From: Spirochaetaceae bacterium
GTDB taxonomy: Bacteria > Spirochaetota > Spirochaetia > Treponematales > Treponemataceae
Length of the DNA stretch: 6,638 nucleotides
Assembly: GCA_031271875.1 (NCBI GenBank)
Contig: JAISVD010000059.1
Coordinates: forward strand, 1 to 6,638
Reading direction: 5' to 3'
In this document: positions 1-6,119 of the stretch, one piece after another
Numbering within the stretch: the first letter of the stretch is position 1
How the letters are laid out: each line of letters opens with the position of its first letter
Position numbers and translations under genes: made by a program
The notes under the pieces: model-generated
What the model was told of the DNA's origin: nothing
The model's database searches: none
The model's input: only the letters and a program-made list of their open reading frames with translations

Positions 1-441
1 TATACCTCATTATCCAAAGCACAAAAGCTGGTAGCCTTTAACAGTCCCCTTATGCAGTTTGCCATGTACGGCTGTATGCTGATGCTCTCCTGGGCCGGTG
101 CAAAGATGATTGTCTCGGGAACAATGACAACAGGGCAGCTGATGAGTCTCTTCTCCTATACAGGCCAGATACTGATGAGCCTCATGATGTTTTCCATGAT
201 TCTGGTCATGATTGCCATATCACGGGCTTCCGCGGAACGTATCGTTCAGGTTCTTGAGGAGAAAACAGACCTTTCCAATGGTCCCAATCCGGTAACGGAA
301 CTGACCGACGGTTCCATCAGGTTCAGTAACCTCGATTTCAGCTATGCCGGTGAGGGAGGACGGCTCTGTCTCAAAAACATCAGTCTGGAGATACAATCGG
401 GACAGACCATCGGTATAGTCGGAGGGACAGGAACCGGAAAA

Positions 442-472
442 AGCACACTAAACACTGCGCAACTCGGCAGCC
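442..472 (+). other. Deletion/frameshift junction inside the ABC gene
   Basis: Frame-1 homology ends at GKSTL (codons up to 448-450). Frame-2 homology begins after a stop triplet at 449-451 with TLRNSAAMVLQ. The two frames differ by an amount that fits a loss of 3n+2 nt, and the 83 nt estimated from the downstream paralogue has that remainder. The 5-mer ACACT occurs at 445-449 and again at 452-456 at the junction, a possible trace of short-homology recombination, although 5-mers are common. Confidence 0.75.
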
Positions 473-1039
473 ATGGTACTCCAGAAAAATGTACTCTTTT
501 CGGGCACCATAAAGGAAAATCTCCGCTGGGGAAACAGCGGAGCCGACGACGACGAACTTGTCCGGGTCTGTAAACTGGCTCAGGCGGACGAGTTCATCAG
601 GGGGTTCCCTGATGGTTACGATACCTATATAGAGCAGGGCGGCAGCAATGTTTCGGGAGGCCAGAAACAGCGGCTCTGTATCGCCCGGGCGCTTTTGAAA
701 AAACCGAAGATACTCATCCTCGATGACTCAACCAGCGCTGTTGACACAAAAACCGATGCGCTTATCCGGGAAGCTTTCCGTGATGATATTCCCGATACAA
801 CGAAGATCATTATTGCCCAGCGCATATCCTCGATCCAGGGAGCGGACAAAATCATTGTTATTGATGGGGGACGTATCACCGCCGCCGGTACCCACACGGA
901 ACTGCTTGCAGGCAATTCCATCTACCGGGAGGTATACGATTCGCAGAATAAAGGGAGCGGCGGGCAGGAGGGAATCCCTGAAACTGCCGGGGAACAGGAA
1001 ACAGCCGATGCGGGGAGTGAGACATGGCACAAAGAGTAG
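473..1039 (+). pseudogene. C-terminal fragment of the broken ABC subunit (Q-loop to end of the ATPase domain)
   Basis: This 188-codon open frame is the detached 3' part of the gene entry covering 1-1039. It begins MVLQKN, which is the Q-loop region of the ATPase domain and not a natural N-terminus, and no Shine-Dalgarno sequence precedes the ATG. Residues 60-64 are VSGGQ (ABC signature), 80-85 ILILDD (Walker B with Asp in the catalytic Glu position), 89-92 AVDT (D-loop) and 116 is Gln where the H-loop His normally sits. The last 30 residues are a Gly/Glu-rich tail. Alone it lacks Walker A and cannot bind ATP in the usual way. It matters mainly because its LSGGQ-type signature would complete the catalytic ATP site of the partner subunit if the frame were intact. 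An automatic annotation would probably call it a short ABC ATP-binding protein. Confidence 0.8.
1012..1017 (+). promoter_or_regulatory. Ribosome binding site GGGGAG of the second ABC subunit
   Basis: GGGGAG lies 6 nt before the ATG at 1024, inside the 3' end of the upstream coding frame. It supports this start over the in-frame ATG at 1060. Confidence 0.6.
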
Positions 1040-2991
1040 CGGGCGGTACCCTGAAGAGAATGAATGCGGGGAACGGGGTTCTCCCCGGGAAGAACTCCGG
1101 AGAAAAACCAGGCAGGAAAAGCAAGAATCCCGGAAAAACAATTAAAAGGCTCCTCGGTTATATGGCGGTAAGTTATAAGCTGCTGCTTGGGGTAGTCGGC
1201 TTTTTCATAATCATAAGCGCCGTTGCGGGGGTCGCAGGTTCCCTCTTTTTGCAGATACTTATCGACGATTATATCACCCCGATGCTCCGGAACCCCGATA
1301 CGGTATATGGAGGATTCATCCGGGCAATATTGGTCATGGGGGGAATCTATAGTATGGGAATAATCGCGAACCTCCTGTACAACAGAATAATGGTCACCAT
1401 CGCCGAGGGGGTACAGAAAAAAATACGGGACAATATGTTCAGCCACATGCAGCGCCTGCCTATCCGTTATTTTGATACCCACAGTTTCGGCGATACCATG
1501 AGCCGCTATACCAACGATATCGATACCCTCAGGCAGATGCTGTCCCAGAGTATCCCGATCATCTTTTCTTCTATTGTTACAATAGTATTTGTCATATGCG
1601 CCATGATATATACCAGCTCCCTCCTGACCGCCCTGATTATTGCAATGGTCGGGATAATGGTATTTGTTTCGAGAATGGTCGGCAACAGAAGCTCAACATA
1701 CTTCATAAAACAGCAGATATCCCTCGGACGGATAAACGGTTTTATCGAAGAGATGATGAACGGACAAAAAGTGGTAAAGGTCTTCTGTCATGAGCAGGAG
1801 GCGGAAAAACAGTTCGACAGATTCAATGACAGTCTCCGGGATACCGCGACCGAAGCGAACAAGTACGCGAACATCCTGATGCCTCTGACCCTCCAGATCG
1901 GCAACCTGAATTATGTCCTCATAGCGATCATCGGCGGTGCATTCGCAGTAAGCGGTATCGGGAGTCTGACCCTCGGGGCAATCGCATCGTTCCTCCAGCT
2001 GAGCCGCTCCATAAACATGCCGATCAGCCAGGTATCACAACAGCTGAACTCCGTTATCATGGCCCTTGCCGGGGCGGAGCGGATCTTCGAGCTGATGGAT
2101 GAGCCGCCTGAACAGGACGCCGGCTATGTTACACTGGTAAACGCGAAATACGCCGATGACGGCAGAGGGAGCCAGGTACTTACGGAGACAAAGGAACACA
2201 CCAATCTCTGGGCATGGAAACATCCCCACGGGGACGGAACGCTTACCTATACGAAACTTGAAGGTGATGTACGTTTCTTTGATGTGGACTTCGGCTATAC
2301 CGCGGACAAGATCGTTCTCCATAACATCAGCCTCGATGCAAAGCCCGGAGAGAAACTCGCCTTTGTAGGCGCCACCGGAGCCGGCAAGACAACGATAACA
2401 AACCTGATTAACCGTTTTTACGACATCGCGGATGGAAAGATACGCTATGACGGCATCAATATCAATAAAATAAAGAAGAGCGCCCTGAGGGCCTCCCTCG
2501 GAATGGTACTGCAGGACACAAATCTCTTTACCGGGAGCGTCGCGGAAAATATCCGTTACGGCAAGCTGGATGCCGCCGACGAAGAGATACGCGCGGCGGC
2601 GAAGCTCGCCGGGGCCGATGAATTCATATCCATGCTCCCCGACAGATACGATACAAAGCTTTCGGGGGACGGCGGCGGTCTTTCCCAGGGACAGAGGCAG
2701 CTGCTTTCGATTGCCCGGGCCGCTGTTTCAAATCCGCCGGTTATGATCCTCGATGAAGCCACGAGCAGTATCGATACCCGCACCGAAGGGATCGTACAGC
2801 GGGGAATGGATTCACTCATGCGGGGCAGAACCGTTTTCGTCATTGCCCACAGACTCAGCACCGTGCAGAACTCCAATGTAATCATCGTACTCGACCACGG
2901 CCGCATTATCGAGCGGGGTACTCACGAACAGCTGATCGCCGAAAAGGGAACCTATTACCAGCTCTACACCGGCGCCTTTGAACTGGAGTGA
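1024..2991 (+). CDS. ABC exporter, second (catalytic-site) subunit, permease plus ATPase fusion
   Basis: A 655-residue inner-membrane half-transporter. After a basic N-terminus (about 1-47) come six predicted helices, roughly 50-79, 99-119, 177-196, 199-217, 284-306 and 308-326. A long linker (360-415) precedes the ATPase domain. Visible motifs are Walker A GATGAGKT (449-456), Q-loop Gln497, signature LSQGQ (553-557), Walker B VMILDE (573-578) with catalytic Glu578, D-loop SSIDT and H-loop His609. Canonical Glu and His with a variant LSQGQ signature match the catalytic half of a TM287/TM288-like heterodimer, whose partner supplies LSGGQ. The ATG at 1024 is chosen because GGGGAG (1012-1017) lies 6 nt upstream; an ATG at 1060 is possible. 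It overlaps the broken upstream subunit by 16 nt, indicating one operon and translational coupling. The substrate is unknown; drugs, lipids or peptides are all plausible for this group. Without an intact partner it may be non-functional. Confidence 0.95.
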   Translation: MAQRVAGGTLKRMNAGNGVLPGKNSGEKPGRKSKNPGKTIKRLLGYMAVSYKLLLGVVGFFIIISAVAGVAGSLFLQILIDDYITPMLRNPDTVYGGFIRAILVMGGIYSMGIIANLLYNRIMVTIAEGVQKKIRDNMFSHMQRLPIRYFDTHSFGDTMSRYTNDIDTLRQMLSQSIPIIFSSIVTIVFVICAMIYTSSLLTALIIAMVGIMVFVSRMVGNRSSTYFIKQQISLGRINGFIEEMMNGQKVVKVFCHEQEAEKQFDRFNDSLRDTATEANKYANILMPLTLQIGNLNYVLIAIIGGAFAVSGIGSLTLGAIASFLQLSRSINMPISQVSQQLNSVIMALAGAERIFELMDEPPEQDAGYVTLVNAKYADDGRGSQVLTETKEHTNLWAWKHPHGDGTLTYTKLEGDVRFFDVDFGYTADKIVLHNISLDAKPGEKLAFVGATGAGKTTITNLINRFYDIADGKIRYDGININKIKKSALRASLGMVLQDTNLFTGSVAENIRYGKLDAADEEIRAAAKLAGADEFISMLPDRYDTKLSGDGGGLSQGQRQLLSIARAAVSNPPVMILDEATSSIDTRTEGIVQRGMDSLMRGRTVFVIAHRLSTVQNSNVIIVLDHGRIIERGTHEQLIAEKGTYYQLYTGAFELE

Positions 2992-3003
2992 TGAATCGGT
3001 AAA

Positions 3004-3030
3004 GGCGTTGTCATACATCATAACAACACC
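3004..3030 (-). terminator. Hairpin between convergent genes, probable terminator of the DUF2974 gene
   Basis: On the - strand the arms GGTGTTGT and ACAACGCC pair over 8 bp with one T-G wobble. Three more pairs (TAT with ATG, one of them a wobble) extend the stem to 11 bp with a 5-nt loop. It starts 4 nt after the DUF2974 stop codon. The tract that follows has only three T before ACC, so it is a weak intrinsic terminator at best. On the + strand the stem has C-A mismatches and is less stable, so termination of the ABC operon here is less certain. Confidence 0.45.
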
Positions 3031-3034
3031 GTCT

Positions 3035-4213
3035 TTATGCCCGCAGCGGGCCTTCCGCTCTGTCCGCTTCCGCCTGAACAGAGGGCTTATGCTTTTTCTT
3101 CTCCCTTTCGGGAAAGAGGGTTTTCATGTTGTCCCGCGCCGCCTTGAGAAAGGCCGTCACCGCACCGCCTACTGCGGCTCTGTCCGATTTGCCCGCGATA
3201 CGCAGAGCGCGTACCATGGCGATGGCGTTCTTGAGGCGGGAAGAGGTAAGCTCCTGCAGCGTCTGCGAATCGGTCGCTGTCAGCATGGTATAAATGGTAT
3301 CGGAGAACTGGCGGCGCTGATCGGGGGTGAGCCCGGTTATCCATTCGTTCATGGTCTTATCCATGAATGTACTTCCCTTTGTCACGGTCTCAAGGCGCAC
3401 CATATCATCACGGATCACCTCCCAGGAGTATATATCGTGCTGAAGGATCCCTTTCTCTGTGCTTTTGACAACAGTGTAATTACCGGTATGCCCAAACAGC
3501 ATCCCCACTACAGACCCCTGGGGTACAAAGGCGTGTATCCGTCCGCTGATCTCCAGATAACCGGCGGCGGAGAGCACATCCTCACAAAACCCCGGAGAAT
3601 CCTGGGTGTAGATATCGGTAATACGGCTCCGGACATCTTCGCCGCAGAAGGATGCAGCGTATATCGCGAGATTCCCTCCCTTTGAATGGCCTCCAAGCTT
3701 CATGTTTTCGCTGAAGGCGCGGGCAGTACCGTTAAGGTATTCCACAGCCTCCTTCTGCGCGGGAATATTGGACAGAAAGGACATATTGAAATCCTCCTTC
3801 CAGCCCACAATAGTATTATCCGTCCCTCTGAAGGAGACAAACAGGAAATTATCACACCCCAGTATGGTCAGGGCGGAAAACTGTTTTTCCTGTGCCGTAT
3901 CCACAATATTGACATACCGGGTCAACTTCAGTCCGCTGAACCGGGGACTTTTTCCCAAAGCGGCGATAAAGGGGATATCATCATGCCAGATGATATGGGG
4001 ATCTATCGGATTGTTTTTACCGCTGCGGAGTTTTGCGAAAAGCTCCGCAGCTTCACCGATGGTGATGCTTTCGGTTCCGGAATCATCGGGTACAATACCG
4101 TCAAAGGGCAGGTATGAAATACGGGAGAGGATAAGATAATCGACCGTATTAAACGGAATCTGATCCTGCCGGATATCTCCCCGCCACTCGAGGTAATCGA
4201 AGATATTTGCCAT
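3035..4213 (-). CDS. Mbeg1-like / DUF2974 alpha/beta hydrolase (putative lipase-like esterase)
   Basis: A 392-residue protein opening MANIFDYLEWRGD, typical of the DUF2974 (Mbeg1-like) family. The nucleophile elbow GHSKGG lies at 175-180 with Ser177 as candidate nucleophile. FVSFRGTD (125-132) is a strand and oxyanion-type segment seen in lipase-3-like folds. Asp205 (QDSPGF) and His259 (QHDIYSW) are candidate remaining triad members by position. No signal peptide or membrane helix is visible, so it is probably cytosolic. The last 30 residues are charged and look disordered (EREKKKHKPSVQAEADR). The start at 4213 is chosen because GGGGGAG (4219-4225) sits 5 nt upstream; an in-frame ATG at 4297 would add 28 residues unlike the family and has no ribosome site. 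The natural substrate of this family is not established to my knowledge, so lipase or esterase activity is inference from the fold. Confidence 0.9.
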   Translation of the reverse strand: MANIFDYLEWRGDIRQDQIPFNTVDYLILSRISYLPFDGIVPDDSGTESITIGEAAELFAKLRSGKNNPIDPHIIWHDDIPFIAALGKSPRFSGLKLTRYVNIVDTAQEKQFSALTILGCDNFLFVSFRGTDNTIVGWKEDFNMSFLSNIPAQKEAVEYLNGTARAFSENMKLGGHSKGGNLAIYAASFCGEDVRSRITDIYTQDSPGFCEDVLSAAGYLEISGRIHAFVPQGSVVGMLFGHTGNYTVVKSTEKGILQHDIYSWEVIRDDMVRLETVTKGSTFMDKTMNEWITGLTPDQRRQFSDTIYTMLTATDSQTLQELTSSRLKNAIAMVRALRIAGKSDRAAVGGAVTAFLKAARDNMKTLFPEREKKKHKPSVQAEADRAEGPLRA

Positions 4214-4218
4214 ATACA

Positions 4219-4225
4219 CTCCCCC
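4219..4225 (-). promoter_or_regulatory. Ribosome binding site of the DUF2974 gene
   Basis: The - strand reads GGGGGAG, 5 nt before the ATG at 4213. This decides the start in favour of MANIFDYL rather than the longer frame from 4297. Confidence 0.65.
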
Positions 4226-4257
4226 GCTCCCTGCGGAAAATAATAACGTCATTTTTA

Positions 4258-4288
4258 AGTATATACCAGGGATGCCGTGCAATTCCAA
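4258..4288 (-). promoter_or_regulatory. Weak candidate promoter for the DUF2974 gene
   Basis: The - strand carries TTGGAA (4283-4288) and either TATATA (4260-4265, spacer 17) or TATACT (4258-4263, spacer 19). Each hexamer matches consensus at 4-5 of 6 positions. It sits in the 97-nt gap after the esterase gene and would give a leader of about 40 nt. Read-through from upstream is equally possible, since no clear terminator lies in the gap. Confidence 0.3.
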
Positions 4289-4310
4289 AACAGGCATACC
4301 CCATTCCGCC

Positions 4311-5105
4311 TCATGCTCCTCTCAGGTAACAGGCGATCACAAGTCTCACTTCAAATATCCCCTGAGCGACAAATCCGGCAACCTTCCGCGCGCCCGCCGC
4401 ATTCAGATGGGTATTATCGATCCCCCTGGCGGGATCCTTATATACCGAATGAAACACCGCAGATCCTTCCGGCCCCAAAGAATCATAGAGAGCGGCAGTT
4501 TTTGCCGTCAGGTCGATGAGCGGAACTCCTGTGTCCCGGGCTAGTTCCCGGACAGCTGCGGCATACGCACCATGGGTATCATTCAGCGTACTGCCGGTGA
4601 AATTCCGGCGGACAATCGGGGTAACGAGAACCGGCAGGGCTCCCCTGCCCCGGGCCATTCTGACATATTTTTCATACAGATACCATTTGAAAGAACCTTC
4701 CGTCTCTTTTGACGGAACAGGGTCTGTATACCGGTATTCGTCCCCCGGAGAGGGCTTGTTGTCATTATGACCGAATTGGACGAACAGATAATCCCCGGCC
4801 TTCAGCTCTTTCACCAGGGGAAAATAGTTGTTATGATCCGTCTCCTCGGCAAAGCTCTTTGAACTCCGGCCCGATTTTGCGAGATTTGTAACGGCTATTG
4901 TGCATTCGGGGCGGAATTGTTCCGCCAGATACATTCCCCAGCCGTTGCGGGGGATAGTATAATCGGGATCATCACCGTAATCACAGACAGTCGAATCCCC
5001 TGCAAGAAAAATCCTGCCCGGGGAAGCGCCGTCAGGATGCAGATGACCGCTGTTCCGTTCTGAACATCCGGGTACGGAAAGAGAAACAAGTCCACACAAT
5101 ACCAT
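4311..5105 (-). CDS. Rhamnogalacturonan acetylesterase-like SGNH/GDSL hydrolase (CE12 type), putative lipoprotein
   Basis: A 264-residue esterase with the four SGNH blocks in order. Block I is GDST (36-39, nucleophile Ser38), block II LAKSGRS with Gly79, block III FGHND with Asn114, and block V is DNTHLN (230-235, Asp230 and His233). The FLAGDSTVCDY, NLAKSGRSS and VQFGHND segments resemble carbohydrate esterase family 12, whose members remove acetyl groups from rhamnogalacturonan or related plant polysaccharides. The N-terminus is hydrophobic (VLCGLVSLSVPGC) and could be a lipoprotein signal with Cys14 as lipidation site. However, it is short and has no positive residue before the hydrophobic stretch. 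No other ATG, GTG or TTG lies between the ATG at 5105 and the upstream in-frame stop, and GGAG is 8 nt upstream, so this start is kept. The C-terminal tail after IFEVRL is hydrophobic. No pectinase or sugar transporter is nearby, so the precise substrate is inferred. Confidence 0.9.
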   Translation of the reverse strand: MVLCGLVSLSVPGCSERNSGHLHPDGASPGRIFLAGDSTVCDYGDDPDYTIPRNGWGMYLAEQFRPECTIAVTNLAKSGRSSKSFAEETDHNNYFPLVKELKAGDYLFVQFGHNDNKPSPGDEYRYTDPVPSKETEGSFKWYLYEKYVRMARGRGALPVLVTPIVRRNFTGSTLNDTHGAYAAAVRELARDTGVPLIDLTAKTAALYDSLGPEGSAVFHSVYKDPARGIDNTHLNAAGARKVAGFVAQGIFEVRLVIACYLRGA

Positions 5106-5113
5106 TGCGGCAT

Positions 5114-5117
5114 CTCC
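5114..5117 (-). promoter_or_regulatory. Ribosome binding site GGAG of the CE12-type esterase
   Basis: GGAG lies 8 nt before the ATG at 5105. It also lies 2 nt after an out-of-frame ATG at 5119, but that ATG opens a frame without esterase homology. Confidence 0.5.
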
Positions 5118-5151
5118 ATTGCATAACGGGGCTTTAAAATCAGCTCATCTT

Positions 5152-5157
5152 ATTATA
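5152..5157 (-). promoter_or_regulatory. Perfect -10 element TATAAT upstream of the esterase gene
   Basis: TATAAT on the - strand lies 46 nt before the esterase ATG, in an A-rich stretch. The hexamer 17 nt upstream (TGCCTC) is a poor -35 match, so the promoter may depend on an activator or an alternative sigma factor. It suggests the esterase is transcribed separately from the amidohydrolase-like gene. Confidence 0.4.
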
Positions 5158-5217
5158 CTTTTTTCTTCCTCATAGAGGCAGACACATATTTGGATTTTTC
5201 CGGCATGTTCCGAAGAT

Positions 5218-5229
5218 ACCTGATCAGGT
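5218..5229. repeat. 12-bp perfect palindrome ACCTGATCAGGT in the amidohydrolase-esterase gap
   Basis: ACCTGATCAGGT equals its own reverse complement. It lies 39 nt past the amidohydrolase-like stop codon and about 60 nt upstream of the esterase -10 element. It is not followed by a T-tract on either strand, so it is not an intrinsic terminator. It could be a regulator binding site for the esterase. Confidence 0.4.
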
Positions 5230-5268
5230 CAGATACTATAGATAACAAGTGCGGCGGAAATCACTGTT

Positions 5269-6033
5269 TCAGGAGAAAAGAGCGTACAGTATATTTTTGA
5301 AAATTCCGTTTAAAAGGTCAATTTTTGTCATATCGGGAAATTCATTGTTTTCAATATAAAGTCTTTTGTTGATCATAACGGAAACTGTCAGTAACCGCAT
5401 ATCCTTACCATGAAAATTCGCGGGAACCGATGCGTGTGAGTAGGGATAGTTTAGCTCCGCCGAAAACCCGTTTTTTTCATATTCCCCGCATATCAGTTCC
5501 GACAGCCAGCCCGGTGTATGATACGGATCAGTCCCTATACAGATATCAGGCCGGATACGTTCGCTGATAAAATTCTTTTCAAAAGGTAATAGTGAGTTAT
5601 TGAAACAATGGCAGTGTATGAGCAGACAGATACCATACATTTCACACTTTCGGGCAATCAGCTCGGAAAGACGGCGATGATATGATTCAAATTCATTTAA
5701 CAGATACGTTTTTTCCTGATCTGAAATATATCTGAATGGCATTCCATCCGAGTTATGGGTATACAGAGGCCCCCTGCCAAGGGACAGTGCGATCTCCGGG
5801 GGATAAATACAACTGTAATCTATATAGCATTTCGAAAGAGAGGGACAGAGCGTCGGGTATTCTGTCCTGAACAGTTTTTCTGAATCCCAATCCGTACAGA
5901 GATCAATATCATTTTCCAGCAGGGGAACTGTATATGAGTCGCGAAATTCCGAGGGAAAATCCGTCCCTGAATGGGGAATATGTATAAGTATGGAATCCCG
6001 GCACAGGGATTCCATACGATGGAAACAGGGCAT
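5269..6033 (-). CDS. N-formylglutamate amidohydrolase-like protein (FGase family), divergent
   Basis: A 254-residue protein of the N-formylglutamate amidohydrolase family (PF05013 type), zinc enzymes of the HutG group that hydrolyse N-formylglutamate to glutamate and formate. Visible family landmarks are IHIPHSGTDFP (17-27, His21), the Asp-rich DIDLCTDWDSEKLF (42-55), SLGRGPLYTHNSDG (84-97), HCHCF (140-144), GTDPYHTP (167-174) and NYPYSH (195-200). Two segments deviate. The usual acidic/Arg strand after the first third reads IDYSCIY. The C-terminal strand, usually of the form IEVNRRLY or QLEM, reads VMINKRLY (219-226) and lacks the conserved Glu. Start at 6033: GGGGAGGT is 7 nt upstream. There is no signal peptide, so it is cytosolic. 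No histidine-utilisation gene is near, so a hut role is not supported. Its GC content is lower than that of the ABC and esterase genes. A promoter and two palindromes lie upstream, shared with the divergent XRE regulator. Confidence 0.85.
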   Translation of the reverse strand: MPCFHRMESLCRDSILIHIPHSGTDFPSEFRDSYTVPLLENDIDLCTDWDSEKLFRTEYPTLCPSLSKCYIDYSCIYPPEIALSLGRGPLYTHNSDGMPFRYISDQEKTYLLNEFESYHRRLSELIARKCEMYGICLLIHCHCFNNSLLPFEKNFISERIRPDICIGTDPYHTPGWLSELICGEYEKNGFSAELNYPYSHASVPANFHGKDMRLLTVSVMINKRLYIENNEFPDMTKIDLLNGIFKNILYALFS

Positions 6034-6040
6034 AGCACTT

Positions 6041-6048
6041 ACCTCCCC
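6041..6048 (-). promoter_or_regulatory. Strong ribosome binding site of the amidohydrolase-like gene
   Basis: The - strand reads GGGGAGGT, ending 7 nt before the ATG at 6033. It fixes this start over the in-frame Met7. Confidence 0.7.
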
Positions 6049-6058
6049 TGTCTTTTCA

Positions 6059-6077
6059 AGGAAAAAGAGTTTTTCCT
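6059..6077 (-). promoter_or_regulatory. Perfect 8-bp hairpin in the leader of the amidohydrolase-like gene
   Basis: AGGAAAAA (6059-6066) and TTTTTCCT (6070-6077) are exact inverted repeats around a 3-nt loop. The element lies between the predicted transcription start and the ribosome site of the amidohydrolase-like gene. On the - strand it is followed by TGAAAAG, not a T-run, so it is not a classic terminator. It may affect mRNA stability or translation. Confidence 0.4.
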
Positions 6078-6085
6078 CTATTTAG

Positions 6086-6099
6086 CTCTAAATTTAGAG
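6086..6099. promoter_or_regulatory. Operator-like palindrome 1, CTCTAAATTTAGAG
   Basis: A perfect 14-bp palindrome in the divergent intergenic region, of the form CTCTWAATWTAGAG shared with a second site 41 bp away. It would lie about 10-23 nt inside the amidohydrolase-like transcript and overlaps a weak -35 candidate (TTTAGA, 6093-6098) of the XRE gene. It is the likely binding site of the XRE dimer encoded at 6152. Confidence 0.6.
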
Positions 6100-6119
6100 T
6101 TGTTAGTGAAAAATATTAT
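6093..6119 (+). promoter_or_regulatory. Candidate promoter of the XRE regulator gene
   Basis: The + strand has TATTAT (6114-6119, 5 of 6) with TTTAGA (6093-6098, 4 of 6) at a short 15-nt spacer. Its -10 overlaps the opposing -10, so the two divergent promoters could exclude one another. An alternative -10 TAATAT (6131-6136) would give a leader of under 10 nt. Confidence 0.3.

Larger units (their letters stand above)
1..1039 (+). pseudogene. Heterodimeric ABC exporter, first (degenerate-site) subunit; 5'-truncated and broken by internal deletion/frameshift
   Basis: A type IV ABC exporter half-transporter (membrane plus ATPase domains) whose frame is already open at base 1, so its N-terminus lies outside the window. 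Frame 1 runs to a stop at 571-573. It encodes the last two membrane helices (about 60-220), the linker, the start of the nucleotide-binding domain and Walker A GGTGTGKS (421-444). After GKSTL the homology stops and resumes in frame 2 at about 452 with TLRNSAAMVLQKN (Q-loop). It then continues through VSGGQ, Walker B LILDD and an H-loop-position AQR to a stop at 1037-1039. Against the neighbouring subunit, the Lys-to-Met(VLQ) spacing is 31 nt instead of 114, so about 83 nt and the frame are lost. The Asp after Walker B and Gln in place of the H-loop His are normal for the degenerate-site partner of TM287/288-type heterodimers. The break should abolish the ATPase domain unless it is a sequencing or assembly error. 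Confidence 0.85.

Noticed and set aside
437..475. Programmed ribosomal frameshift at the A-run after Walker A
   Set aside because: Frameshifting would not restore the roughly 28 residues missing between Walker A and the Q-loop; a deletion explains both changes.
625..1482. - strand open frames across the ABC operon
   Set aside because: They lie opposite unmistakable ABC motifs and show no domain of their own.
3039..3051. GCCCG-CAG-CGGGC inverted repeat as a terminator
   Set aside because: It lies inside the last codons of the DUF2974 gene, has a 5-bp stem and no following T-run on either strand.
2978..4139. Several long + strand open frames opposite the DUF2974 gene
   Set aside because: They are antisense shadows: no ribosome sites, unlikely compositions, and the opposite frame has clear hydrolase homology.
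4895..5119. Alternative 74-residue - strand frame starting at the ATG at 5119
   Set aside because: It overlaps the esterase in another frame, which carries the GDST block; the 74-residue frame has no recognisable domain.
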